Below, piece by piece: positions 34,139-45,779 of a stretch of 64,000 nt of DNA. Source of the DNA: Macrolepiota albuminosa (taxonomy: Eukaryota > Basidiomycota > Agaricomycetes > Agaricales > Agaricaceae); assembly GCA_027475525.1 (NCBI GenBank), contig JAMWFC010000027.1:1343-65342 (forward strand). Direction: 5' to 3'. A program made the translations under genes and the position numbers. Position 1 is the stretch's first letter; every line of letters starts with the position of its first letter. Under the pieces are notes generated by a model. It had not been told where the DNA came from and made no database searches. It saw only the letters and a program-made list of their open reading frames with translations.

Positions 34139-35116
34139 AGGAGGAGGGCCGGGTCTCCACGCGGGGGGCAGCGGGGGTGGAGGGCCTGGGGGTCGTCCTC
34201 GAGGTTCGGCTGGGGGTGGCGGAGGCGGTCGGGGAGGGTTCAGTGGTGTCGGGTCGATTGGAGGGGGGCCGGGTGCTGGGTCGGGTGCCGGGTGGCGCGG
34301 GGGTTGTTCAGCCCGGGAGGGTCGTGCTTGCATCGGGGGTCGCGGGGGGTTTCGTAAGTCGAAGTGGGGTGGTGGGTCGCGACGGAAGTTGGGTTCCGGA
34401 GGGGCCAGGGCGGACGTGGGGGGCGGTGCTGGTGCCCGGGCGGGCACGGGCGTGGGACGTTGTTCGTTGTTGTCGCATGTGAGCTCGTCGATGTAGCATA
34501 GCGTGTCGTCCGTACTGGGGGTGTCCGCCCGGGCTCTACTGGGGTTCGCCGGGGGCGGAGGTCAGGCGTTGTCCATTCGCGGGAGGGGTTCCAGGGGTCT
34601 CTGGGGCTGCCCCCAGGTCTCGAAGGTACTAGGAACGGAATTAGCCCTGCGACGAGTTGACAAGCCTACCGTGCGGGCAGCGGGTTGGTCGAAAAGGCCT
34701 CCAGTCAGGTTGAGGGACCGTAATATGGCTGAGGCGTTCTGCCGTTCTTCCCGTTGTCGTTGCTCCGGAGTGGGGACCGTGGGGGCTGCCGGGACTGCTG
34801 GGGCCGGTTCCGGGGGTTCCCGTCGAATGTGAATCGAGCGACCTGGGTCCGCGGGGTCGTTGAGGGGCCGAGGGGAGGGGGACGCGTGGACTTCGTCGAG
34901 CAGTTGCTGTAATTCTTCCCGGAGGATCGTATTGCGCCTATACTTTACCATGGTTTGCTCCGGGAGTTCTCCTCGCGTGAGGCGATCCCCAAATTCGACC
35001 AGGCAGTGAGCCCATTCCTCCGGAGTGCCTTCGAAGTCGTCGTGTCCGAATTCCACGAGCAGCGTCCTTGTCCGTTGCGCGAAGTTCTCTGGCGAGATCC
35101 TGAGGGAGCGGAGTAC

Positions 35117-35271
35117 CTCGTCCCGTTGCCGTTCATACTCCTCGAGGCGTCGTCGTCCCATTGGCGAGGGAGGGGTTCGAGCGGGTGGAGCGGCTCGTCC
35201 CGTTGCCGTTCATACTCCTCGAGGCGTCGTCGTCCCATTGGCGAGGGAGGGGTTCGAGCGGGTGGAGCGGC
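35117..35271. repeat. 77-bp-period direct duplication (probable assembly artefact)
   Basis: Bases 35117-35193 recur at 35194-35270 (one more base also matches), offset 77, in element D gag at the RRLEEYERQRDE segment, which therefore appears twice. Confidence 0.95.
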
Positions 35272-35472
35272 AGCTGGGTAATGACGAGGGGGGTAGTCAG
35301 GGTAGGGGGGTCCTCAGGGTTCTCGGGGTTGGGGGACGGGGCGCTGATAACCGTAGTAGGGGGTAGGTGCAAAGGGGCCCTCGCTGGGGGAAATCGGGCG
35401 AGGTCCACTGGGTACAGGTGGGGTCTCCGGCAGGCCCCCGGGGATGCTCCGGTATGAGGGGACCTCCATGGG

Positions 35473-35626
35473 TCGTGCCATGGCTAAGTTGGGCGGAGGG
35501 GCCCAGCTGGCTGAGGGCCCCAGGTCATAGAGGGACGGGTCGGGGGCCCTCGTGCCATGGCTAAGTTGGGCGGAGGGGCCCAGCTGGCTGAGGGCCCCAG
35601 GTCATAGAGGGACGGGTCGGGGGCCC
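35473..35626. repeat. 77-bp direct duplication (probable assembly artefact)
   Basis: Bases 35473-35549 equal 35550-35626, offset 77, near the N terminus of element D gag (APPPNLAMA segment). Confidence 0.95.
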
Positions 35627-35928
35627 AGTGGCGGTGGAGATATTGAGGTTCATACAGGAGAGGTGGATAGACGGGGCGGGGGGTCTGCGCGGAGTAGTGA
35701 TCAGGTACCGGGCGTCCGTAAGGGTCGGTCTGGTACCCCGTGGGGTAGTAAGTGTGAGTATACGTAGCCATCAAGAACGGTGTAAGGAGGGAGTCTTGAT
35801 ATTATGTCAGGTTCCGCTGAGTCGGGGGCTTTCCGGGAAAGCAACGCCCTTACAATGCGGACTTGACCTACAAATACTCGGGTGTCTGGAACTCCGGGGC
35901 TAGGACTCCAGGGTTCAAGACGAGGACA

Positions 35929-36082
35929 GGGGTAATCCCGGGATAGGGGACTAGAGTCCGGGGGTTTTGGGTTGGAGGTAACTGAGGTTAAAGGGGGTCG
36001 AGTCGGGGGTAATCCCGGGATAGGGGACTAGAGTCCGGGGGTTTTGGGTTGGAGGTAACTGAGGTTAAAGGGGGTCGAGTCG
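35929..36082. repeat. 77-bp direct duplication (probable assembly artefact)
   Basis: Bases 35929-36005 equal 36006-36082, offset 77, inside the LTR of element D. The homologous LTRs at 41056 and 53610 have only one copy of this segment. Confidence 0.96.
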
Positions 36083-36520
36083 TGAACCGGAGGTTCTAAG
36101 ACGAGACCAAGTTAGTAAATCAAGAGTCGTGAAGTGCGTACCAAAACTTAGAGCACGCGAATACTTAGGTGTGCCAGTCAAAGTGTACCAATCAAGGCGT
36201 ACCAGTCAAGCAAAAGGGCACGCAATAACCAAAGTAATATCAAGACTAGCGAATACAGCAGAGAACTACACTATAAGTACTACGGATTGTGTCTCGGGAT
36301 TCCGGGATGTCTGGGATGAGTTCCGGGGGTCATTGAGTAGCGGTCAGGGACTGTATACCGGGATCACGCGTGTGGGGACGCGCGATCAATTGGCACGGAG
36401 GGAGTCGTGATGCGTGGGGCGTGATGCGTGATGGTTGGATGCGAGCCGCGTGATCTGATTGTTGATGGCGGTTGATCCCAGGGTCCGTGATGCAGGGGTC
36501 CCGGGGGGCTGGCTGATGGT

Positions 36521-36676
36521 GGTCATTGATGCGTGTGATGGCGGCGTCGGCAGTTGTGGGGGCGGGGTGCGCTGTGGGATTGACGGAAGAGGTTCCCGGT
36601 CATTGATGCGTGTGATGGCGGCGTCGGCAGTTGTGGGGGCGGGGTGCGCTGTGGGATTGACGGAAGAGGTTCCCGG
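36521..36676. repeat. 77-bp-period direct duplication (probable assembly artefact)
   Basis: Bases 36521-36599 recur at 36598-36676, offset 77, near the start of the element D LTR. It is absent from the other D-family LTRs. Confidence 0.95.
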
Positions 36677-36728
36677 GCGGGGCTCCAGGGGTGTCCCGGG
36701 GAGGTTCCGGGGGGGTGGGGTCGTGACA

Positions 36729-39700
36729 GACACTATTGGAACAACATTAAATGCTGAAAAATGCCATGAATATAAAAAACAGATGCTGAAGTTAATCAAG
36801 CAATTTTTCAATAGATGTGGATAGTTCACAGGCAAAGAGCTCATTATTCACAATAACAACAATGCAAATGATCCTTTATACCAGTCCAAACAATTCCTTC
36901 AAGCCATGACTGCATCTGAATATTTATCCAACAAAAGAATTCTTGTAAGTATTTACATTCTTGTCAGGCTATAACAAGTCAACAATTTCTTATATTTGTT
37001 TTGTTGATTCATTCAATACTTCACTTCTCAGAATATTGCAAAGAATGCTCTAAGTTTTCCACTGTCCTCTTTGTTCTCAAACTTTCCTCACAGTAGAGCT
37101 TTAGAGTGCTCACATTCATGCATGTACAATGCATATAAATTTCCTCGTGAGTATCAAGAAGACCCTCTTGACAATTGAAGATGTCAATGCTCCATCTCAT
37201 GTTTCAACCAGTTTTGATTGCTGGTTCTTTTCAATTATTGATACCTCTTATAATGAATACAATAACACATAGATTACTTACACTTAGCATTTACATTCAG
37301 ATTACCAGCATTACAATGAATACAATGACAGATAAATTACTTTGTATCAACAATAAAATGACATAGATTATTTATGTCTAGTATACAGTCACAATAGAAC
37401 ATGAATCATCAATAAATTGATCAGACATTTATCATATCAAGCATTGATGTTCTTGTTGAGCAAAGCAATGTATCAAGGCACTTATGAAAGATTAGATAAG
37501 GATGTAAATCAAAGACACAATCAACACTCCACATACTGTCATATACATCATGATAATCAAGAACTTGACAAACATCTCCATATATTCCCATTTGCCACCT
37601 TACTGAAGTAGTGTAATTGAATAATGGGGCTTTGAGTGCAGATGTGAGAATTGAGAAGGTGATGTAGTTCACCTGTGAAGAAAGTCAGTGGTTGCAATGA
37701 CTTTAAAATTCAAAGATACTCACCAACAATGCACACTCCAGTATATATAATATAAGTGGACAATGCTGTGTACAATCACAATGAATAAGCAGCAGCACTA
37801 GGATATAATGTTTTTCTAACAAAACATTGAGTATGAGGAAAACCTAAAAAAATTCAATTTACCTTCATAGATTTTGAGTTACAGAAGAATGATTGTGATG
37901 ACTCTGAAAGAAGCTTTTATAAATTGCAAAGGTATTTTACACAGAAAGGCCTTGTTGCAGGTTTCACATACAAATGGTCACTAATAGAGACCAGAAAGAA
38001 ACTTGGTTGAGTTTTAGCATGACTCACTTGTCATGTATAGGACTTTTGATGTTCTTTTAAATGCAAAGGCTTGAAGTATGAATAAATAATGAGAAACAAC
38101 TTTGTAAGATCTAGAAGTTGAAATCATGACTATGTAACTGTAAGTTCTTATTATATTGATGCAGACATATAAGAAAGACATACTTCAAAATTGTGCAAAA
38201 AGAGGACTTGGATATTATCAACCTGTAAAGACCAATGCCACATCAGGATATCAGGGCCCCAAGTCCCTTGCTATCACACCAGGAGTTCCACTTTGATGGC
38301 TGTTTCAGAGTGTTGGAAAACAGAGACAAGAAAGTTAAGTGCCTACCTTTATATACCTTTGCAGTCATTAAACAATCAGTGATGATTTAATGCAACTCTT
38401 GTTAACTGGCATATGGATTACTCAGCAGCATATTCAAGCACCCTAATCAACACAACATTCCAGTTGAAATTTTTTTCCCATTCATTCCTCTAGTCCTACA
38501 TGTTTTTTTCATTCAATAATCCCTGATGCCACTGCTTGCAAATCTACAGTCACATCCTTTGCTGCCATTGCACAAAAAGAATGCCCCATGGCTTTGACAT
38601 TTGCTGGTTTCTCCACAGCTGTCCTTGCAGCTCTTGCCAACAAAAAATTACTTGCTGCTTGTGAGGCCATGTTAGATGTCATCATCCATCCAGCTCATCA
38701 GTGCTAGTGCAGTCAAGGCACTTGAGCCTATTTTCATAGATTCTGGCATCTATGCTCTGGAATCAATCCAAAACTTCAATGTCAGAGTAAAAGTTGTGGG
38801 ACCATTGGTACATATTTCTCATGCTGAAGCAGTATACTTATTGACAATTATTGACACAGCAAATTCACACAGGGATCTTTCATAATGAGTACATATGTTC
38901 TGATTAAAGGACCTGGTTCTGGCTTTGTTAATCAGGAGGCAAGCTGATGATATTGTCCTCTTCCCTTGTGCACTCATATTGTGTCTCAGACAGACTGCTA
39001 ATGGTCTCACAAACATGAAAAGTGTAGATGGGCCAGTATCAAAATTATTTGGCAGAGAAAAAATTCCATTTGGCAGCAAAAGAAGGTCTCAACAGGTATT
39101 CAGCCCTAGAACTGGAGTCCTGTGTGTTACAATAAAGAGGTGTCAATTGAGAAGGTGATTCTTATTCTGTTCATAAGCACAAGCTTGCCTTAGACTTTGA
39201 TGTTTCATTGACTTTGGTCCTGGGTAGACACTGGCTTCTTACCACAAAGTACATTGATGGTTCAGTTTTGTGCCATGATTTTGAAGATTCCAAAATGTGG
39301 AGTAATTTATCAACACCACCACATGACAATGACAGAGGCAAATTCATCTATTGCACAGCCATTGACATTGTTCATGCAAGTCCAACATTGAAGTTTTTCA
39401 TGATTACATATCTTGAAAGATACTATAGTTAGTTGCATTCCAGTTCTGTGCATAACATGAGTGATACTGACTTGAATCCTAGATTCACCCCTAACCTGTC
39501 TGTAACTGGTTTTCTTGATCTTATAGTTTGGTCTGTCAATCTGTATGGATATGTCCTCTGCATAGCTGGAAGCACATCTTTTACATTCTTTTCCAGCAAC
39601 TGAGCCCAATACCCATGCAGTTTCTGTCAGTCTTTCTGATAATTTATCAGTGGGAGTGAGACAAGGTCATCAGAGTGTGGGATGTCCAATGCAGGTGCAT

Positions 39701-39805
39701 GTTTTCTTAATGTACAAACTTAACTAACTCTCCTCATTTCCACATACACTGTATTTACATCCTCTAAGAGCATACCTTGATGATCTGGTTCTTGGCACCA
39801 CTGAG
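36729..39805. other. AT-rich, CpG-poor relic DNA
   Basis: Very few CpG dinucleotides and many short, broken frames. Spliced-gene remnants can be seen: for example, coding-like sequence (SEYLSNKRIL) followed by a GTAAGT...CAG intron at about 36951-37032 and more coding-like sequence. A frame near 39208-39432 reads FDVSLTLVLGRHWLLTTKYI. I could not assign these pieces to a family. They look like decayed genes or older repeats rather than functional loci. Confidence 0.4.
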
Positions 39806-40363
39806 GCCAAGATCCATGATCACCATCATGAAGAAGTGTTGCTACCCCCACATTGTCCACCTCTATGAGGTCATTAATAACTGTTCAAAGGAGGAAAATC
39901 TACATAGGTGAGTATGCTATTGTTGTTCTTGATGTCATTGCTCACAGCCCTCTCATCAGTGATGGAGTACCTTGCCAGTGGTCCAATAAGCACAGCCAAC
40001 CTATCCTCAGTTATGATTAGAGACACTGCATTATCCATGACACCATGCTTGGTCCTGAGTTTTATATGTCTGCTGTTTAGTTCTCATCTTGTGGTCTCTG
40101 CTGAGATACCCCAGTCCATCACCAGGGCATCATCCACTGTGACATCAAGCCTGCCAACCTCCTCTATAGCCAGGACCACTATCAAGTCAAGATTGCTGAC
40201 TTTGGCATCCCACACTTTTCTTATGCCTAGCATCTCGCAGCTGCAGGTGCCACAGAGGGAGATGACCTCAAGAATATTTTTCTCAATGACTCTGATCTTA
40301 CAAAGTGAGCAAGCACACCATCCTTCTTAGCCTCTGAAATAGTCTATCAACACACAAATAACC
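39806..40363 (+). pseudogene. protein kinase fragment (CaMKK/Sak1-like), decayed
   Basis: Kinase motifs appear across shifting frames: TIMKKCCYPHIVHLYEVINN (alpha-C helix and following strand), an intron relic GTGAGT...CAG (39908-39959), VMEYLASG (hinge), [13 protein letters not shown] (catalytic loop; HRD has become HCD), [11 protein letters not shown] (DFG) and TPSFLASEIVYQHT (activation loop end; APE has become ASE). The wording, with [17 protein letters not shown] and SDFGxxHF segments, is that of fungal kinases acting upstream of AMPK/Snf1 (Sak1, CaMKK-like). HRD to HCD and loss of CpG fit C-to-T decay. It is a captured or relic copy; no intact gene is in the window. Confidence 0.75.
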
Positions 40364-41050
40364 CCTCTCCAGGTCCCTCATTTTGACTCTGCAACACTCT
40401 TTCCAGTCTGCATTGAGCTTAACAAGTCATAGAAATAGCCACTGATCATGCTGCACAATGATAATGAACACAATTTTGAAGCAATTCACTGGAGAAACTG
40501 TAAGCTGGTGATCACACATGATGATGACAACAGACTGACAAGATCAGATGAGCCAGTGTTGACCTGAAGTGACAGTCTCTGGCAAGCAGCACTGATGTAG
40601 TGAGCATGTTTGTTGTAGCTCCCAAGCTGTTGGACCAGAACTATGACTTTATCTGAAATTCTGTTGTAACAGGAGTTTTTATAGAATAGCATAACAAAGA
40701 GATGAACTCTCCAAGGCTGTTCTCTAAAAATTTCCCCAAGCTTGTGCAGGATTTACAAGACAAGCTGCTTGCAGTTTCTGAATCCTAGGTGTGTTGTGTC
40801 TTTTGATAGATTTCAATGTCTTATTTAGTTCAGCAGAGATTTCTTTTGGTTTAATGGGTTAGGATTAGTTGTGGACTTAAAATGTCAGAGCCACAAGCAG
40901 CATTTCTATTCATCAATGTCCTCTGGTATCAAAGCTGCAATTGTTGAGATGTTGCACTTGATATTCTCTGTACAGAACAGAAGATTTATTTGAATATGGC
41001 AAGTGTATGCATTACTACTAAACAAATAGTCACTCAGTCTGAAGTGTAGC
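40364..41050. other. CpG-poor relic DNA
   Basis: No gene recognised. It continues the relic DNA that element D' entered at 41055. Confidence 0.4.
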
Positions 41051-41055
41051 CACCA
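41051..41055 (+). repeat. target-site duplication CACCA (left)
   Basis: CACCA just before the left LTR of D'. The same five bases follow the right LTR at 54355-54359. This fixes the outer borders of the insertion. Confidence 0.85.
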
Positions 41056-41692
41056 TGTCATGATTTACCCACCCAGAACCACCCTAGGACTCCTCCAGAA
41101 CCCCATCTGCGACTCCCCCACCAACTCCACAACACAACTCCCACTATCACAGCTGCCAGAACTGCCATCATGCATGCCCCCTGACATCCCCACATCACAG
41201 ACTCTGGAACCACCCACTAGCATGGCCATTACCCCATGATCAACAACTGAATCACAGCAATCACCCCAGCAATTATGCATTATGCATCACAACCTCCCCT
41301 CCATGCCAATTGATCATGCACCTCACTTGTAGTATCCTAGTCTTGATATTACACTGATTTGTTTGCATGCCCTTTAGTTTTAACTGGTATATGCTGACTG
41401 GCACACTTTGACTTATACATGTGCTTTTGAGATTAGTATGCACTTTGCAACTTGAAGTTTATTAGCCCTGGTCTTGTCTTAGAACCCCTGGTTCTCAACT
41501 TGACCTTAACCCCACCATCCTTCTGACTTCCTCCAATCCCTGGACTAAGTCCCTTACTCTGGGAATCCCTTGTTCACATCTTGAACTCCAGAGCACAGTC
41601 CAGAGTTCCAGACATCCGAGTATATATACATCAAGTCTGTCTTGTAAGGGCATTGCTTTTCTGGAAAGCCCCTGACTTAGCAGAACCTGACA
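41056..41692 (+). mobile_element. 5' LTR of D'
   Basis: TGTCATGATT...ACCTGACA, 637 bp. It aligns with the LTR at 53610-54354 (for example the shared AGTCTTGATATTACACTGAT) but lacks about 100 bp present there. The internal region begins TAATATCAAGACTCC, as in element D, without an obvious tRNA-type TGG primer site. Confidence 0.85.
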
Positions 41693-41724
41693 TAATATCA
41701 AGACTCCTTCTTATACTGTTCTTG

Positions 41725-44430
41725 ATGGCTATGTATACTCACACTTACTACCCCATAGATTACCAGACTGACCTTTACAGACATCCAGTACCCAACCACT
41801 ACTCCACACAGACTCCCCGCCCTGTCTATCCACCCCTCCTGTATGAACACCAATGCCTCCACCACCACTGGGCCCCTGACCTGTCCCTCTATGACTTAAG
41901 ACCTTCAGCTGGCTGGGCCCCTCCACCCAACTTAGTCCTGGCACAGTCCATGAAGGTCTCCTCATATCGGAGCATCTCTGGGGGTCTACCAAAGACTCCA
42001 CCTGTTTCCAGTGTGCCTTGTCTGATTCTCCTGAGTAAAGGTCCTTTCACTTCCACCCCATACTATGGTTACCAATGTCCTGCCCCCCAACTCCACAGAC
42101 CTCCCAACTATGACTACCAGCCTTAACACTACCTGGCTGCTGCTCCACCTACATGGACCCCCCCATTGCTTATGGAATAACAATGCTTTGAGGAGTATGA
42201 GTGTCAACATGACAAGGTGCTCCGTTTGCTCAGGATCTTATCAGAGAACTTCATACAATGGACAAGGCATTACTCACAGAAATCAGACACAATGACTTTG
42301 AAGGCACCCTGGAGGACTGGGCACACTGCCTGGTCAAATTTGGAGAATGACTTGCTCATGAAGAACTCTCAGAACAGGCCATGGTCAAGTATAGGCACAA
42401 CACAATTCTTTGCAAAAAATTGCAACAACTGCTTGACAAAGTCCACACATCCTCCTCTTCTTGACCCCTCAACAACCCCATGGACTCCAGCTGCTTGATC
42501 TACATCTGATGGGAACTTCCAGAGCCAACTCCAGCACCTTCTGCAGCCCTGACTCCAGAACAATGGCAACAGGAAGAATGACAAAACACCTCAGCTATGC
42601 TGTGATCCCTCAATTTGATGGGCAAACTATTTAATTAGCCTGCTGCCTGCATGGTAGGTTTGTTGGCTCACTATAGAGCTAACTCTGTCTCTAACACCTT
42701 TAAGACCTGGGGACAGCTCCGAAGACCCTTAAAACTGCTCCTGTGAATGGACAATGCCTGATTCCCACCACCGGCAACCTCTGGGAGACCCTGGGCTGAC
42801 ACCACCAGTATGGATAACATGCTGTGCTACATCAATGAGCTCACTTGAGGTGACAACAATCAATGTCCCATGCCTGTGACAATCCCAGCCCCACTTCCCA
42901 AGACTGCTGCAGCACCTCCTGAGCCCAACTTCTGCTGCAACTTCCCACCTCACTTCAATCTGCAGAACCCCCCATGGCCCCCAATGTAGGCCTGACCCTC
43001 CTGAGTTGGATGCCCTCTGTGCAACCTGGCATCCAGCCTGACACCGCAGATTGACCCAGCATCACAGAACTCCCCTGACTGCCCCCACTACTCCTGGTTG
43101 AGCCCTGAGAATGGCTCACCAGTCTGCTACCCCTGCCATCCCCTGCATGGAGACCCAGACCTCCTCCTGACAAGAATGACCTCTTCTGAGACAATGGACC
43201 CCTGGACCAGGGACCCTTAGGTGAGCTACCCAGAGGAGGCCCTCTGGGAGAGTAGGGCCCCACACTCAGTGCCTTTCCTCTCTATAGAGGGGGGTGTAAC
43301 CACTATTATTACTACTATAATGCAGGACCCCCTCCCTGTAATGCAGCTAGATCAGACAATGCCTGCAATGCCCTCACTCATAAAAGATGCTTGAACATCC
43401 AGAAACCTGATGCATTTATGGACTGGGACCCCTGGAAATGGCATATTTTCCTAACTCAGTGTCTCAATACATTTCAGGTAAAGCCACAGATTGACAGCTC
43501 CAGGGTTGCCTTCACCACCTCATACCTCTAGGAGATCGCCTTTGACCACTACATGGCCCTCATCTAGTTTGACCTCAACAATCTGGCACTCTCCCACTAG
43601 CAAGCCTTCATCAACAAGTTTTTTGGGAAGTTCAGAATCTACGACACCATGGCTGAAGCTGAGGACAACCTCTTCAACCTCCAGATGTGCTCTGAGGAAT
43701 GCTTCACCACCTTTATCATACCTCTTGAGAAGGAAGCTTATAAGACAAGTTGAAATTACAGCACTCTCCAGTATGCCCTCTGCCATGCACTGCCACAACA
43801 CATCAAGGACGTCCTCCAGCTTGCCCTGAAACAACCCTCCTATGATGAATACAAGGCTCTCATCATGCAAATTGACCAGCACTACTGGGAAGACCGCAGT
43901 GAGTATTTGAACTTCCAGACCTCCTGGAACACATGAGGAGGTCTGCCCTCCTCTGGCAAACTCTCCAATCTCCTGAGCCAAAACTCTGGTCCATCTTCTT
44001 TCTCTGGTAGCCACTTCTCAGTAAGTTGTGGTCTCCCCAATACTAATCCTGACAGTGGTGCCCATTCCCAGGCCCAACTCAATGCCGCTGTGGCCATTAA
44101 TAACCCTGGCGACATCTCAACTCCTGGCAAACTCCTGGAAGATTCAGACAATTCTAAATTCACTGACAAATGAGATGAAGAGGCTCTCTGGGCTAACTGA
44201 CTCCAGAAGAAGAAATGGCCTTAAACCAAGGTTCTGAAGAATGTGCAGGATCAATGGAGAAGGGAAGGTATCTGTATACTTTGCAGTAAAAAAGACCACT
44301 TTATTTCTGAGTGCCTCCAACAACAGACTATGGAACATGGCACTTGGACCTTCAAGGGAGAGGACACCACCTACAAATACTTGGAAAATTACCTGGCAAT
44401 TTAGACCTGAAAGATGCACTAAATTTTGGA
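41725..44430 (+). pseudogene. D' gag with zinc knuckle
   Basis: Starts MAMYTHTYYPIDYQTDLYR, matching element D gag with changes expected from CpG decay. The Gag core is near 43.39-43.9 kb (NIQKPDAFMDWDPWKWHIFL, then INKFFGKFRIYDTMAEAEDN). The CCHC knuckle CILCSKKDHFISEC is at 44273-44314. Numerous stops and frameshifts. Confidence 0.82.
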
Positions 44431-44499
44431 ATCAACCCCAACATCTTCTCCACTCTGGTCTCTCACCTTCATGCAACAACACTTGTACAGGACATCCTC

Positions 44500-44883
44500 A
44501 CAGCTTACCTACCCTTCCACTCTTTGCGCTTCCTCCTCTTAAAAACCTGCATCACCCCCTCTGGAGACCTCCTCAACACCCTTGTCAACAGTGGCACTAT
44601 AGACAACTTCATTAACAAGGCCTGGTCTTTCTCTGCTCTGGAACCCACTCAATAACTCCCAGTCCCCATCCAACTCTGCCTTTTTGATGGAGACATCTCC
44701 ATGGCTGGAGACATCACTCATTTTGTGTGTATGCCCATCATCTTCACCAATGGACAAACTCACACTCTTTGGATGCTGGTAATCAAACTCCACCCCTCTG
44801 CACCCTTGATCTTGGGGCTCCCCTGGCTCCAGGACATCAATTCCCATGTCAACTGGCAACACCTCAACCTCTGCTTGAATTAG
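44500..44883 (+). pseudogene. D' first aspartic-protease-like domain
   Basis: NTLVNSGTIDNFINKAW (44576 on; N in place of the catalytic D of D-S-G) and APLILGLPWLQDINSHVNW form a complete retropepsin pattern. It is followed by a TAG and then a second such domain. Confidence 0.65.
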
Positions 44884-45330
44884 GAGCCAATGACTGATGA
44901 CCAACAGCTCCTTTTTGACATCTCCAATTTCCCAAGCTCTGACCCAACTCCAAAAGACTGCCCAGATGGAGCCATGTCATTCCCTGGGCTTCAGTCTCAC
45001 TCATCATGATCCTTTGTCATCAATGCCAGGTTGGATAGCATCCTGGGACCACTATTGGCCCTCATCAACAGTGGAGCCACCAGAGCTTTTGTCAGTGATG
45101 CTCTCAACCTCCTCCATAACCCTCTTGAACAGCCCCTCAACTTGCAATGGCTCAACAGCACCCCCTCCTCTTCTGGCCCCATCAAGAGGTCCTACTCAGG
45201 ACACCTGACCCTGAACAATGGCTTTGAGTTCACATTGGACTTCCTGGTCATGTGACTTCATGACTCAACCCCACTTGTGTTGGAACTATCCTGGCTATGA
45301 GACACAAACCCTGACATTGACTAAAAGACA
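44884..45330 (+). pseudogene. D' second aspartic-protease-like domain
   Basis: ALINSGATRAFVSDALNLL (45058 on; again N for D) and PLVLELSWL-stop-DTNPDID repeat the same two-motif pattern about 480 bp downstream. Both domains lie between the zinc knuckle and RT. A duplicated or divergent second protease is unusual for one element. Confidence 0.6.
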
Positions 45331-45779
45331 CTCACTATGACGTTCCTGGGATCTGAGGACCACTCAACGACCGCTATACATCTCTGGGCCCTCAGAAGCA
45401 ATCCAACACCTGAAACTTCAAACCCCAGAACTAGTCCCATGCCTCCCAGCCAGATGCTCTCAACCTCACCCCCAATACCTGCTCAAGTCTGCAAGACCCC
45501 TGATTGACCCCCAAATATTCCTCAAAACAAGTACAAGGGGCCAAATTACCTGCCCCGGTTTCAAACATATGCCACTCCTATTCTGACTTGTAGACTGACA
45601 TCTCCAATTGACCCAGAGGCACTCAACATTAAGATCATTGGAGCCGCCTCCTTCATCTGTCTCATGCAGGAAGGGATCCACACATTCCAGTTACACACCT
45701 TGCCCTCTCTTCTGGAGGAATACTTGTGAACAGATACTATCCTCTCAGAGAGAAAGACTGAGAAGCAGATCTTACAGTA

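Larger units (their letters stand above)
33743..35771 (-). pseudogene. element D gag, CpG-rich, truncated by LTR C2
   Basis: Read on the minus strand from ATG 35771: MATYTHTYYPTGYQTDPYG, a proline-rich region, a helical segment (RRLEEYERQRDEVLRSLRIS, then HDDFEGTPEEWAHCLVEFGD), a long Pro/Arg region and the Gag core DIQKPDAFTGRDPQKWCTFL before it is cut. Three 77-bp duplications (33985, 35117, 35473) cause the apparent frameshifts. With single copies only TGA stops remain (for example in PREP-stop-GPPYPDY and MDNA-stop-PPP), as if CGA codons had mutated. It is the CpG-rich counterpart of element D' at 41.7-43.5 kb. Confidence 0.75.
35805..36728 (-). mobile_element. 5' LTR of element D
   Basis: On the minus strand it begins TGTCACGACC (36728) and ends ACCTGACA (35805). 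It is homologous to the LTRs at 41056 and 53610. 924 bp as given, 770 bp after removing the two 77-bp duplications, which is near the 745 bp of the LTR at 53610. The flank at 36729 is AT-rich relic DNA, and CpG frequency drops abruptly there. Confidence 0.8.

Noticed and set aside
33795..34496. Long Gly-rich plus-strand frames opposite element D gag
   Set aside because: They mirror the proline/arginine-rich Gag on the other strand, and the homologous D' sequence supports the minus-strand reading.
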